Shown one piece after another: positions 43,194-52,381 of a stretch of DNA of 56,754 nt. The stretch's first letter is position 1. Each line of letters begins with the position of its first letter. Below the pieces are notes generated by a model. That model had not been told where the DNA came from, did no database searches, and saw only the letters and a list, made by a program, of their open reading frames with translations. Position numbers and translations under genes: made by a program. Source of the DNA: an uncultured Oscillospiraceae bacterium (GTDB taxonomy: Bacteria > Bacillota > Clostridia > Oscillospirales > Oscillospiraceae); the NCBI GenBank assembly GCA_904395865.1, contig CAJFNY010000049.1, positions 1 through 56,754 of the forward strand, in the 5' to 3' direction.

Positions 43194-44963
43194 ATGCTCG
43201 ACGCATTTCTGCGCCGCGCCGCGGCCGATGAGCCGGTCTACATCGGTGCCGTCCGGGAGGCCTTCCAGAGGGAGGGCGTCCACCCGTTCCACTGCCGCGT
43301 GACGCTGTACGACGGGACCGTCCGGTCCTTCCCCCTGACCCTGCCCGACTGGTCCACGCCGCGGGAGGCCGCCTTCGTGGCCGACTACGTCCACGCCACG
43401 CTGTACAACATTCTCTCGGCCCTGGGCGCCGTGCACATCGACGTCTACACCGACGACCGCACCCGGCCGCTGGCCGAGGGGCTGGACGCCGTCTTTCAGA
43501 CGGCCCTGCCCAAGGACCGGCGCACCGGCTACGGCAAGTGCCTGAACGTCAACGAGCGGACGCTGGCCGTCCTCTGCGGCGCGGACCAGCGGTTCGCCTT
43601 CCGCGTCTGTGACGCGTCCCAGGAGCCGCCGGAGCCGGCGGTGCCGGCGGCGCGCCGGGGCCGCAGCGTGTTCGCCGCGCTGCCGGAGGCGGCCGCCGGG
43701 CGCATGGTCCTGGGCATGGACGTGGGCGGCACCGACGTGAAGCTGGTGGCCGCCGTCAACGGGCGGCTGGCCGTGTTCAAGGAGTTTGACTGGTTCCCGG
43801 CGGCCTTCGCCCGGGCCGAGCAGCTGGTGGATCCGCTGCTGCTGCTGGCGCGGCTGCTGCGGGCCGCCGCCAGCCTCTGCGCCGCCGGCCGCGACGCCGA
43901 GCTGGACGGCGCCGCCCTGGACCGTCACGCCTCCCTGGCCGACGTGGAGCGGGGCGCCGCCGCCATGGAGGCCGCCGCCGGCGCCGACCTGCGCGGCTTC
44001 GACGCCATCGGCCTCTGCTTCCCCGACGTGGTCATCCGCGACCGGATCGTCGGCGGCGAGACGTACAAGACCCGCGGCATGCGGGAGAACCGGGAGCTGG
44101 ACTACGAGGCCCAGTTCGCCAAGATCACGGTCCTGGCCGACCGGCTCCGGGCGTACTGCGCGCCCGGCGGCGTCGTCCGCAACACGAACGACGGCCCCAT
44201 GGCCGCCTTCACCACGGCCGTGGAGCAGGCCGCGGCCGGTCAGGATGCCTCCGACGGCTTCTTCGCCCACACCCTGGGCACCGAGCTGGGAACCGGCTGG
44301 GTGCTGCCCGACGGCTCCATCCCGGAGATCCCGCTGGAGGTCTACAACTTCATCATCGACCTGGGCAGCGCGCCCCAGCGGCAGTACGAGGCCGACGACG
44401 TCCGCAGCGTCAACAACTTCAACACCGGCCTGCCCGGCACGCTGCAGAAGTTCGCCTGCCAATCCGGCGTGTTCCGCCTGGCGGCCCGGGACCTGCCGGC
44501 CCGGTCGCCGGCCGTCTGGCAGGAGGCGCTGGACCGCGGCCTGTTCGTCCGCCGCGGCGACAAGCTCCTGGTGCCCACGGAGCCGGAGGACCTGCGCAAG
44601 CCGTGCCTGGAGTTCTTCATGGAGAAGGCCGGCCAGGACGAGGCCTGCGCCGAGATCTTCCGGCAGATCGGCGAATCCCTGGGCGCCTGCTGGGTGGAGA
44701 CGGACTACATCCTCCGCCCCGAGGCCAAGGACCGGACCCTCTACGGCCGCCTCGTCAAGAGCCCCGTCTGCTTCCGGCTGCTGTGCCAGGGTGCCAACCG
44801 GATCGTGCCGGCGCTGCGCCAGTACGCCGCCGACGGCAGCCTGGCCAACACGCCGCTGATGCGGCAGCTGGAGGCCCATCCGGACTACACGGTGGCCCAG
44901 TTCGCCCAGGCCGTGGGCGCGGTCTACTACGGCTGCGTGCCGTTCCTGGCGGACGGCCGCTGA
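43194..44963 (+). CDS. ROK-like ASKHA-fold kinase with an unrecognised N-terminal domain
   Basis: A 589-residue protein. Residues 1-170 form a domain I do not recognise (HPFHCRVTLYDGTVRSFPL, VADYVHATLYNILSALGAVHIDVYTDD). From residue 173 an actin/hexokinase-type fold begins: phosphate-1 loop VLGMDVGGTDVKLVAAVNG (Asp176), catalytic region NTNDGPMAAF (Asp333) and adenosine region HTLGTELGTGWVLPDG. The ROK zinc motif CxCGxxGC is missing, and there is a long C-terminal extension. The length is about twice that of a normal ROK kinase (about 300). The ATG has AAGGAG 8 bases upstream. Presence in a glycyl radical operon suggests it phosphorylates the substrate or product; this is inference. Confidence 0.75.
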   Translation: MLDAFLRRAAADEPVYIGAVREAFQREGVHPFHCRVTLYDGTVRSFPLTLPDWSTPREAAFVADYVHATLYNILSALGAVHIDVYTDDRTRPLAEGLDAVFQTALPKDRRTGYGKCLNVNERTLAVLCGADQRFAFRVCDASQEPPEPAVPAARRGRSVFAALPEAAAGRMVLGMDVGGTDVKLVAAVNGRLAVFKEFDWFPAAFARAEQLVDPLLLLARLLRAAASLCAAGRDAELDGAALDRHASLADVERGAAAMEAAAGADLRGFDAIGLCFPDVVIRDRIVGGETYKTRGMRENRELDYEAQFAKITVLADRLRAYCAPGGVVRNTNDGPMAAFTTAVEQAAAGQDASDGFFAHTLGTELGTGWVLPDGSIPEIPLEVYNFIIDLGSAPQRQYEADDVRSVNNFNTGLPGTLQKFACQSGVFRLAARDLPARSPAVWQEALDRGLFVRRGDKLLVPTEPEDLRKPCLEFFMEKAGQDEACAEIFRQIGESLGACWVETDYILRPEAKDRTLYGRLVKSPVCFRLLCQGANRIVPALRQYAADGSLANTPLMRQLEAHPDYTVAQFAQAVGAVYYGCVPFLADGR

Positions 44964-44991
44964 CGGCTCCGCAAACCATATCGAAACCCGG

Positions 44992-45020
44992 GGCGCCGGG
45001 CGGCACTGCCGCCCGGCGCC
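44992..45020 (+). terminator. Terminator hairpin after the glycyl radical operon
   Basis: GGCGCCGGGCGGCA pairs with TGCCGCCCGGCGCC around one C. The core is the same as in the hairpin at 9390-9410. No T-run. Confidence 0.6.
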
Positions 45021-45084
45021 TCTGCCGCTTCCGGAGCGTTCCGGACGCGGGCCGGCCGGCGCACCGGGCGGGTGCAGGCCGGCC

Positions 45085-45113
45085 TTTTCCGGATCCGCAG
45101 GATCCGATACAAT
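45085..45113 (+). promoter_or_regulatory. Promoter of the sigma-like gene
   Basis: TTTTCC (45085-45090) and TACAAT (45108-45113) with a 17-base spacer that contains a GGATCC-GCA-GGATCC dyad. The -35 is weak. Confidence 0.4.
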
Positions 45114-45146
45114 GGAACCTCAGACTTTTTACAGGAGGTCATTGTG

Positions 45147-46028
45147 ATGAAACTGCCCAGATACGAATTCCAGTGGTTCGAGCGGGAGGACCACCGCCGG
45201 CGTCACCGCGCCTCGGTCAGCCCGGACGGCCTACTCCGGCTGGGACGGCTGCTGTGCCAGTCGCTGCCCCCGTTCATCCGCCTCGGCTTCGACGCCCGGC
45301 AGAAGGTGCTGGCCATCGCCAACGGCCGCGGCGAGGGCATCCCGCTGCCCCGCTGCGGCGTCGTCAGCGCGCGGAAGCTCTCGGCCCAGATCGCCGCCAC
45401 GGGGCTGCAGCTGCCGGTGAAGTTCCTCTTCGCGGAGGACCCGGCCACCGGCCTCTTCCTGGGCCGCGTCCTGCCGACCCGCTGCAGGGCCGCAGGCCCC
45501 GGCCGGGAAACGTACGACACGGAGCAGCTCCGCATCCTCTACCAGCACCTCATTGACTTCGCCGTGGGCAGCCTGGCCCGGAGCACGCCCCTGGCCGAGC
45601 GGAAGGCCTCGGCCCTGGAGGCGTTCTACGCCGCCGTCCGGGACTACCGCCCCGGCTACGGCGACCTGGAGGCGTATCTGGCCGCGTACATCCAGCGGCA
45701 CCTGCTAGCGGAGAACCGGCCGTACGCCGCGGCCTACACCCAGCGTTCCCTGGACCAGCCGCTGGTCTCCGGCGAGGGCGAGACCTTCTGCCTCTACGAC
45801 ACCCTCCCGGCCGCCGACGCCGGCGGCATTGACCGGGTGGAGGAACGGATCATGGCCGATCAGTTCTGGCGCAGCCTGTCCGCCCGGGAGCAGACCCTCT
45901 CCCGGATGCTCCGGGAGGGCCGCTCCCTGCCGCAGATCGCCCAGGCGCTGCGGCTGCCCGAGGACCGGCTGATGGCCATGGGCCGGGCCATCGGCGAGAA
46001 GCGGCGGCAGTTCTACAACGCCCCCTGA
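45147..46028 (+). CDS. Sigma-factor-like protein with an unknown N-terminal domain
   Basis: A 293-residue cytosolic protein, not a standard sigma factor. Residues about 1-115 form a small domain with FIRLGFDARQKVLAIANGRGEGI, GVVSARKLSAQIAATGLQL and PVKFLFAEDPATGLFLGRVL; proteins with this kind of domain occur widely in clostridia (recalled, not looked up). Residues about 150-293 look like a weathered sigma region 2 and 4: FYAAVRDYRPGYGDLEAYLAAYIQRHLL and LSAREQTLSRMLREGRSLPQIAQALRLPED. Whether it directs transcription is unknown. AGGAGG precedes the ATG by 8 bases. It converges on sigK with only 16 bases between the two stop codons. Confidence 0.65.
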   Translation: MKLPRYEFQWFEREDHRRRHRASVSPDGLLRLGRLLCQSLPPFIRLGFDARQKVLAIANGRGEGIPLPRCGVVSARKLSAQIAATGLQLPVKFLFAEDPATGLFLGRVLPTRCRAAGPGRETYDTEQLRILYQHLIDFAVGSLARSTPLAERKASALEAFYAAVRDYRPGYGDLEAYLAAYIQRHLLAENRPYAAAYTQRSLDQPLVSGEGETFCLYDTLPAADAGGIDRVEERIMADQFWRSLSAREQTLSRMLREGRSLPQIAQALRLPEDRLMAMGRAIGEKRRQFYNAP

Positions 46029-46044
46029 CACCGGGGAGCCGCCC

Positions 46045-46728
46045 TCACGGCTCCCCCAGCGCCTCCTCCAGCTTCGCCAGGGCCTTTTTCTCGATGCGCG
46101 ATACGTACGACCGGCTGATGCCGAACCGGGCGGCGACCTCGCGCTGGGTCTGGGGTGGGCGGCCGTCCAGGCCGTAGCGGCGCTCCAGGACCTGGCGCTC
46201 CCGGTCCGTCAGCACCTCGGCCATGGCGCGCCGGAGGCGGCCGCACAGCTCCCGGGTGCTCAGGTCGTCGAACAGATCGTCGTCGGTGCTGATGACGTCC
46301 ATCAGCGACAGGGCGTTGCCGTCCTTCCCCGTCTCGATGCAGTCCGACAGGGACACGTCGGAGCTCGTCTTTCGCTGGCTCCGGAAGTACATGAGGATCT
46401 CGTTCTCCACGCACCGGGCCGCGTACGTGGCCAGGCGCGCCCCCTTGGTGCTGTCGAACGTCGAGATCCCCTTGATGAGGCCGATGGTCCCGATGGAGAT
46501 CAGGTCCTCCTGGTCGGCCGAGGACGTGTAGTACTTCTTCATGATGTGCGTCACCAGGCGCAGGTTGCGCTCGATGAGGACGTTGCGGGCCGCCAGGTCT
46601 CCCCCGGCGGCCAGCTCCAGGTAGTGCCGCTCCTCCTGGGCGCTCAGCGGCTTCGGGAAGGAGCCGCCCGAGAGGCGCAGCGTCTGCAGGATGCTGCTGA
46701 GCATCAGCCACACCGCGGCTGAGAGCAT
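46045..46728 (-). CDS. sigK: Mother-cell sporulation sigma factor sigma-K
   Basis: A 227-residue sigma-70-type factor that controls late mother-cell sporulation genes. Region 2 has RNVLIERNLRLVTHIMKKY and GTIGLIKGISTFD, and region 4 has LTDRERQVLERRYGLDG and TQREVAARFGISRSYVSRIEKKAL. The first 25-30 residues (MLSAAVWLMLSSILQTLRLSG) are hydrophobic like the pro-sequence of Bacillus pro-sigma-K, after which comes GSFPKPLSAQEERHYLEL as in SigK. The frame is continuous, so no skin element interrupts it. GGAGGTG precedes the ATG. It needs cleavage of the pro-sequence to be active. Confidence 0.93.
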   Translation of the reverse strand: MLSAAVWLMLSSILQTLRLSGGSFPKPLSAQEERHYLELAAGGDLAARNVLIERNLRLVTHIMKKYYTSSADQEDLISIGTIGLIKGISTFDSTKGARLATYAARCVENEILMYFRSQRKTSSDVSLSDCIETGKDGNALSLMDVISTDDDLFDDLSTRELCGRLRRAMAEVLTDRERQVLERRYGLDGRPPQTQREVAARFGISRSYVSRIEKKALAKLEEALGEP

Positions 46729-46809
46729 ACCGTCCACCTCCGTTTCTCCACATCTTATTCCGCCGCGGCCCGTCCGGATACGGAGAATTTCTCCCGGACG
46801 TGCTGAACG

Positions 46810-46844
46810 CCCCCGCAGCCGTCGGGAATCGACGGCCGCGGGGG
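46810..46844. terminator. Hairpin between sigK and the P-type ATPase
   Basis: CCCCCGCAGCCGTCG and CGACGGCCGCGGGGG form a 15-bp stem (one mismatch) around GGAAT, just downstream of the minus-strand ATPase stop at 46887. Confidence 0.65.
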
Positions 46845-46886
46845 CGGCGGTTTCTGCAGCGGAAGCGGCACGGACGCGCCCGGCTG

Positions 46887-48773
<1,887 letters not shown>

Positions 48774-48832
48774 TCCGCTCTCCTCCAACCATCAAACGAT
48801 TGCAGAATCTTTGAATCATTCAGCCGAAAGCC

Positions 48833-48854
48833 GCGCCCCCGCGGACGGGGGCGC
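48833..48854 (-). terminator. Hairpin between the HMA protein and the ATPase
   Basis: GCGCCCCCG and CGGGGGCGC around CGGA, followed on the minus strand by GGCTTTC. It may lower ATPase expression relative to the chaperone. Confidence 0.5.
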
Positions 48855-48864
48855 CGGCACGGCG

Positions 48865-49083
48865 TCAGAGGTAGACCTCGCAGTCGCTCTCCACCTTTTT
48901 GCAGTTTCTCCGGACCGCCTCCATGACGGCTTTGGGGTCCTGCCCCTCGTCGAAGGTCACGTGCATCTTCAGGGCCATGAAGTTGACGGCGCAGTCCTGG
49001 ACGCCGGGGGTCTTTCTGGCGGCCTCCTCCATCTTGTTGGCACAGTTGGCGCAGTCCACTTCGATCTTGTACGTCTTTTTCAT
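48865..49083 (-). CDS. Stand-alone HMA-domain metal chaperone
   Basis: A 72-residue heavy-metal-associated domain protein. The metal-binding loop is CANCANK (CxxC: Cys13 and Cys16). The fold runs MKKTYKIEVDCANCANKMEE, VQDCAVNFMALKMHVTFDE, with a second Cys (NCKK) near the end. It probably passes Zn or Cd to the ATPase encoded next. The start is at the ATG (49083); a GTG lies two codons upstream. The promoter at 49151 and an ArsR-type operator precede it. Confidence 0.9.
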   Translation of the reverse strand: MKKTYKIEVDCANCANKMEEAARKTPGVQDCAVNFMALKMHVTFDEGQDPKAVMEAVRRNCKKVESDCEVYL

Positions 49084-49114
49084 CGTCACAGCACCCTTTC
49101 CGCGTGGAGATCAC

Positions 49115-49142
49115 GCTTAAACAATTAAGTAATCTCTTAATC
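49115..49142. promoter_or_regulatory. ArsR/SmtB-type operator
   Basis: An AT-rich imperfect dyad (TTAAACAATTAAG, AATCTCTTAAT) sits directly downstream of the -10 of the HMA promoter. It resembles the 12-2-12 sites of CadC/CzrA repressors. The neighbouring ArsR protein is the likely ligand. Confidence 0.55.
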
Positions 49143-49150
49143 GTAGCTCC

Positions 49151-49179
49151 ATTATACGCGCTCCCCGCGCCGTTGTCAA
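49151..49179 (-). promoter_or_regulatory. Consensus promoter of the metal efflux operon
   Basis: On the minus strand TTGACA (49174-49179) and TATAAT (49151-49156) are 17 bases apart, both perfect. A strong promoter that needs tight repression fits the operator beside it. Confidence 0.85.
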
Positions 49180-49214
49180 GGCCCCGGCGCAAAAACCGTC
49201 CCGCAGGCCGTCCG

Positions 49215-49243
49215 TTGATTTTTCCGCGGATCTGGATTATACT
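49215..49243 (+). promoter_or_regulatory. Promoter of the arsR-type gene
   Basis: TTGATT (49215-49220) and TATACT (49238-49243), 17-base spacer, 28 bases before the start codon at 49271. Confidence 0.7.
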
Positions 49244-49270
49244 GAAGGAAAACCACGGGAGGTGACGGCA

Positions 49271-49642
49271 ATGGCCCAGTGCAGCCTGCCCCACGACCAC
49301 GGCCAGCGCATGGAGCAGGAGCTGGCCCACATGCCGAATCTGGCGGAGTTTCAGACGGTCTCGGAGCTCTTCAAGCAGATGGGGGACGCCAGCCGCGTCC
49401 GCATCTTCTGGTTGCTCTGCCACTGTGAGGAGTGCGTCATCAATCTTTCGGCCATGGTGGACATGACGAGCCCTGCCGTGTCCCACCATCTGAAGCTGCT
49501 GAAGAACGCCGGCCTGATCGTCAGCCGGCGGGAGGGCAAGGAGGTCTACTACCGGGCCGCCGACACGAGCCAGGCCCGGCTGCTTCACCAGATGATTGAA
49601 GCCATGGTGGAGATCACCTGCCCCACCCGGGAGGCAGAGTGA
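49271..49642 (+). CDS. ArsR/SmtB family metal-responsive repressor
   Basis: A 123-residue winged-helix repressor. MGDASRVRIFWLLCHCEECVINLSAMVDMTSPAVSHHLKLLKNAGLIVSRREGKEVYYRAAD includes the recognition helix SPAVSHHLKLL and the wing; I quote it as positions about 35-95. The cysteine cluster LLCHCEECV at about residues 50-58 is the CadC/ArsR-type alpha-3 metal site. A further CSLPHDHG near the N-terminus could add a ligand. GGAGGTG is 8 bases before the ATG. It faces the metal efflux operon and is probably its repressor. Confidence 0.9.
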   Translation: MAQCSLPHDHGQRMEQELAHMPNLAEFQTVSELFKQMGDASRVRIFWLLCHCEECVINLSAMVDMTSPAVSHHLKLLKNAGLIVSRREGKEVYYRAADTSQARLLHQMIEAMVEITCPTREAE

Positions 49643-49645
49643 GAC

Positions 49646-49676
49646 GGACGCCGCGGAGCGCTGCTCCGCGGCGTCC
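49646..49676 (+). terminator. Terminator of the arsR-type gene
   Basis: GGACGCCGCGGAGC pairs perfectly with GCTCCGCGGCGTCC around GCT, 3 bases past the stop. Confidence 0.75.
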
Positions 49677-49705
49677 GCCTGAACGCAGGAAGAGAGGCGC
49701 GCGCC

Positions 49706-49937
49706 TTGTCGAAGCTCATCATCCTCCGCGGCAACTCCGGCAGCGGCAAGACGACCGCGGCGAAGGCGCTCCAGCACCGGCTGGGGCACAACGTCCTGGT
49801 GGTTTCCCAGGACGTCGTCCGCCGGGACATGCTGCGCGTCCGGGACGGCCCGGCCGCTGGACGCCGGAACGCGCGGCGTGCTGCGCGGCGGCTTCCGGGT
49901 CATCGCCGACCGGGGCGGCCACTTCCGCGACTTCTGA
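49706..49937 (+). pseudogene. Decayed P-loop kinase gene (N-terminal fragment)
   Basis: A TTG start (MSKLIILRGNSGSGKTTAAK) opens a typical P-loop kinase with GNSGSGKTT (Walker A). The frame is good up to VVSQDVVRRDMLRVRDG, about 48 residues, and then turns into arginine-rich nonsense. A second frame gives LDAGTRGVLRGGFRVIADRG and ends at 49937. Complete kinases of this type have about 170-180 residues, so most of the gene has been deleted. Confidence 0.7.
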
Positions 49938-50030
49938 CCGCCGCCCGGCGGCATTTCCCAGGGGCGGCGAGCCTTGCGCCTCCACGGCGGATGTGGTAAG
50001 ATGGAAAATGAACGACAAGGAGGCGCACCC

Positions 50031-50597
50031 ATGGGCAGTTTCTGGGGACATCTGAAAACCGTCACGAAGCACCGCACCCTGGTGATGGTGCACTGCTTCA
50101 AGGTGGGGCTCATCTGGCGCGGCCTGACCCACGACCTGTCCAAGTACAGCCCCACGGAGTTCCTGGCCGGCGTCCGGTACTACCAGGGCACCCGCAGCCC
50201 CAACACCGCCGATCGGGAGGCCAACGGCTACTCCCTGGCCTGGATGCACCACAAGGGCCGCAACAAGCACCACTTTGAATACTGGACCGACCTGCGGCCC
50301 GGCACCCGGGAGTACACGCCGGTGCCCATGCCGACGCCGTACCTGGTGGAGATGTGCATGGACCGCATCGCCGCCTGCAAGACGTACCACGGGAAGGACT
50401 ACAAGCCCACCGACCCGCTGGAGTACCTGGATCGGGCCCGGGAGTCGCCGCTGATGCACGAGGAGACCCTGCGCAAGACGCGCTTCCTGCTGACCATGCT
50501 GGCCCAGCGGGGGGAGCGGGAGACGTTCCGCTTCATCCGGCAGCACGTCCTCAAGGGCGAGGACTTCGCCCGGGCGCCGGAGGAAGCCCGCAACTGA
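50031..50597 (+). CDS. DUF5662 family protein
   Basis: A 188-residue cytosolic protein of unknown function. Typical features are the HLKTVTKHRTLVMVHCFKVGL opening, GLTHDLSKYSPTEF, and the histidine-rich HHKGRNKHHFEYW. The closely spaced His and Asp residues suggest a metal-dependent HD-like helical fold (inference). AAGGAGG precedes the ATG at 50031. Next comes the zinc-ribbon gene 22 bases later, so the two may be co-transcribed. Confidence 0.8.
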   Translation: MGSFWGHLKTVTKHRTLVMVHCFKVGLIWRGLTHDLSKYSPTEFLAGVRYYQGTRSPNTADREANGYSLAWMHHKGRNKHHFEYWTDLRPGTREYTPVPMPTPYLVEMCMDRIAACKTYHGKDYKPTDPLEYLDRARESPLMHEETLRKTRFLLTMLAQRGERETFRFIRQHVLKGEDFARAPEEARN

Positions 50598-50619
50598 ACG
50601 GGAAAGGATTGTGTGAGAG

Positions 50620-51510
50620 ATGTTCTGCCCCAACTGCGGAAGCCCTCTGGACGAGGGCGCGAAATTCTGTCCCAGCTGCGGCGCGGCCCGCGAGGCGGCC
50701 CCGCAGCCGGCCGCACCGGAGCCGGCGGCCCCGCGCCGGAAATCCCGCCTGCTGCCCGGCGCGCTGCTGGGCGCGGTATTGGCGGCGGCCGTCTGCGCCG
50801 TACTGGTATGGACGGGCGTGCTGTCCTTCGGCGGCGGGGAGACCACCGCGGAAGGCCCCGGCTTCCGGTCGCCGGAGGCGGCGGCCGTGTCGTACCTGGA
50901 GGCCCTCCGGGACGGCGACCTGGACGGGATGCTCGCCGCCTTCGCCGTGGAATCGTACACGGAGAACGAGAACCAGATCGCCCAGCTGGAATGGCGCTCC
51001 TACTACCTCTGGCTCAATATGGGCCTGCTGGGCGACGACCCGCTGGTGCCGGAGGTGAACACCGCCCGCCGGGAGGCCGCCGTCGTCAGCGACATCGTGT
51101 ATCAGTACCTGACCGTGACCCACCCCGACTGGGAGGATTTCCACGCGCCGGCGGTGGTTGATCCGGGCGAGGGCCGGGCCTTCCTGGCGGCCCGCGAGAG
51201 CCCCCGGGCCCTGGAGACCCTGGCGGAGATGGAGATCGGCGAGCCGCTGACGCTGCAGGAGGCGCTGTACGAGACCGGCACGGACCCGGAGGACTACCGG
51301 AATCTGGAGCAGCGCATCCTGCCGGAGACGCTGCTCCGGCTGGGCGCCGACGAGGTGACGGCCGCGGCCGTTCCGGTGGAGATCGACGGCTGGCCGTACC
51401 TCTTCTGCCCGCGGGCCGTCTGCTATGAAGGCCGCTGGTACCTGCTGGACTTCAACAGCGAGCTGGGCCGCAGCGGTACGTACGGCCTGGTGCCGCTGTT
51501 CGGCGCGTGA
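50620..51510 (+). CDS. Zinc-ribbon membrane protein, first of a tandem pair
   Basis: A 296-residue protein. The zinc ribbon at the N-terminus has CPNCGSPLDEGAKFCPSCG (Cys3, 6, 18 and 21). A Pro/Ala linker with AAPRRKSRLL leads to one membrane helix (about residues 45-68, LLGAVLAAAVCAVLVWTGVL). The extracytoplasmic part begins with SPEAAAVSYLEALRDGDLDGMLAAFAVESY, a helical NTF2/SnoaL-like start often seen after zinc-ribbon domains (inference), and ends in IDGWPYLFCPRAVCYEGRWYLLD. The function is unknown. It is a tandem paralogue of the next gene. Confidence 0.8.
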   Translation: MFCPNCGSPLDEGAKFCPSCGAAREAAPQPAAPEPAAPRRKSRLLPGALLGAVLAAAVCAVLVWTGVLSFGGGETTAEGPGFRSPEAAAVSYLEALRDGDLDGMLAAFAVESYTENENQIAQLEWRSYYLWLNMGLLGDDPLVPEVNTARREAAVVSDIVYQYLTVTHPDWEDFHAPAVVDPGEGRAFLAARESPRALETLAEMEIGEPLTLQEALYETGTDPEDYRNLEQRILPETLLRLGADEVTAAAVPVEIDGWPYLFCPRAVCYEGRWYLLDFNSELGRSGTYGLVPLFGA

Positions 51511-51526
51511 GACGGAGGTGACGGAG

Positions 51527-52333
51527 ATGCCGAAAACGTTCTGTTCCAACTGCGGAAGCCCGCTGAAGAAGGGCACGAAGTTCTGCCCGTCCTGCGGAGC
51601 TCCGGCGCCGGAGCCGCCGGCGGCCGCCCCGGCCCCGCGCCGCAAGTCCCGCCTGCTGCCCGGCATTCTGCTGGGCGCGGCGGCCGTGGCGGCCGTCTGC
51701 GCCGTGCTGGTGCTGACGGGCGCGCTGTCCTTCGGCGGCGGCGCGGACACCGTGGAGGGCCGCGGCTTTTCCTCGCCCGAGGCGGCGGCTGAATCGTACC
51801 TGGAGGCCCTGCGGCGCGGCGACCTGGACGGGATGCTCGCCGCCTTCGCCGTGGAGTCGTACGTGGAGCATCTGGACCAGGCCGCGTATCTGGACGCATA
51901 CCGTGTGTACTCCATGCAGAGTGCCGGCCTGCCCGACGACAACGCCCTGGCCGAAGTGCTCAACACAGGCCTTCGGAAACAGAACATCGTGAACGCGATC
52001 ACGCTGCAGTATCTGACCGTGACGGCCGCCACACCGGAGCTGGGAGAGGAGCTGACCTCCCCCGCGGGGATCCATATGGACGGCACCGGCCGGGAATTCC
52101 TGGCGGCGTACGTCAACCCCCAGGCCCGGACGTGGCTTTCGGAGATGGAGATCGGGGAGGCCACATTCGACGCCGGCTACCAGAACACCGACTACCTGAA
52201 CGCCGACGACGTGGTATACGGATCCATTCCCGTGGAGATCGGCGGACGGCAGTGCCTCTTCGCCCTGCAGGCCGCCTCCTACGGCGGCCGCTGGTACCTG
52301 CTGGCCGCACAGGCGTCGCTTCCCGACGGCTGA
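51527..52333 (+). CDS. Zinc-ribbon membrane protein, second of a tandem pair
   Basis: A 268-residue protein with the layout of its neighbour: zinc ribbon CSNCGSPLKKGTKFCPSCG, linker APAPRRKSRLLPG, one membrane helix (LLGAAAVAAVCAVLVLTGAL), then SPEAAAESYLEALRRGDLDGMLAAFAVESY and a diverged rest ending in YGGRWYLLAAQ. The first 100 residues are about 70-80 percent identical to the neighbour by eye, and the remainder only loosely so. The start is the ATG at 51527 with GGAGGTG upstream. It ends just before the terminator at 52343. Confidence 0.8.
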   Translation: MPKTFCSNCGSPLKKGTKFCPSCGAPAPEPPAAAPAPRRKSRLLPGILLGAAAVAAVCAVLVLTGALSFGGGADTVEGRGFSSPEAAAESYLEALRRGDLDGMLAAFAVESYVEHLDQAAYLDAYRVYSMQSAGLPDDNALAEVLNTGLRKQNIVNAITLQYLTVTAATPELGEELTSPAGIHMDGTGREFLAAYVNPQARTWLSEMEIGEATFDAGYQNTDYLNADDVVYGSIPVEIGGRQCLFALQAASYGGRWYLLAAQASLPDG

Positions 52334-52342
52334 TGTTGAAAC

Positions 52343-52378
52343 CACCGCGCCCCGGAGCAATGGCTCCGGGGCGCGGTG
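52343..52378. terminator. Bidirectional terminator
   Basis: CACCGCGCCCCGGAGC and GCTCCGGGGCGCGGTG form a perfect 16-bp stem around AATG, between two converging genes. Confidence 0.85.
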
Positions 52379-52381
52379 TGG

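Noticed and set aside
46045..46728. A skin-type element interrupting sigK
   Set aside because: All sigma regions are read in one uninterrupted frame.
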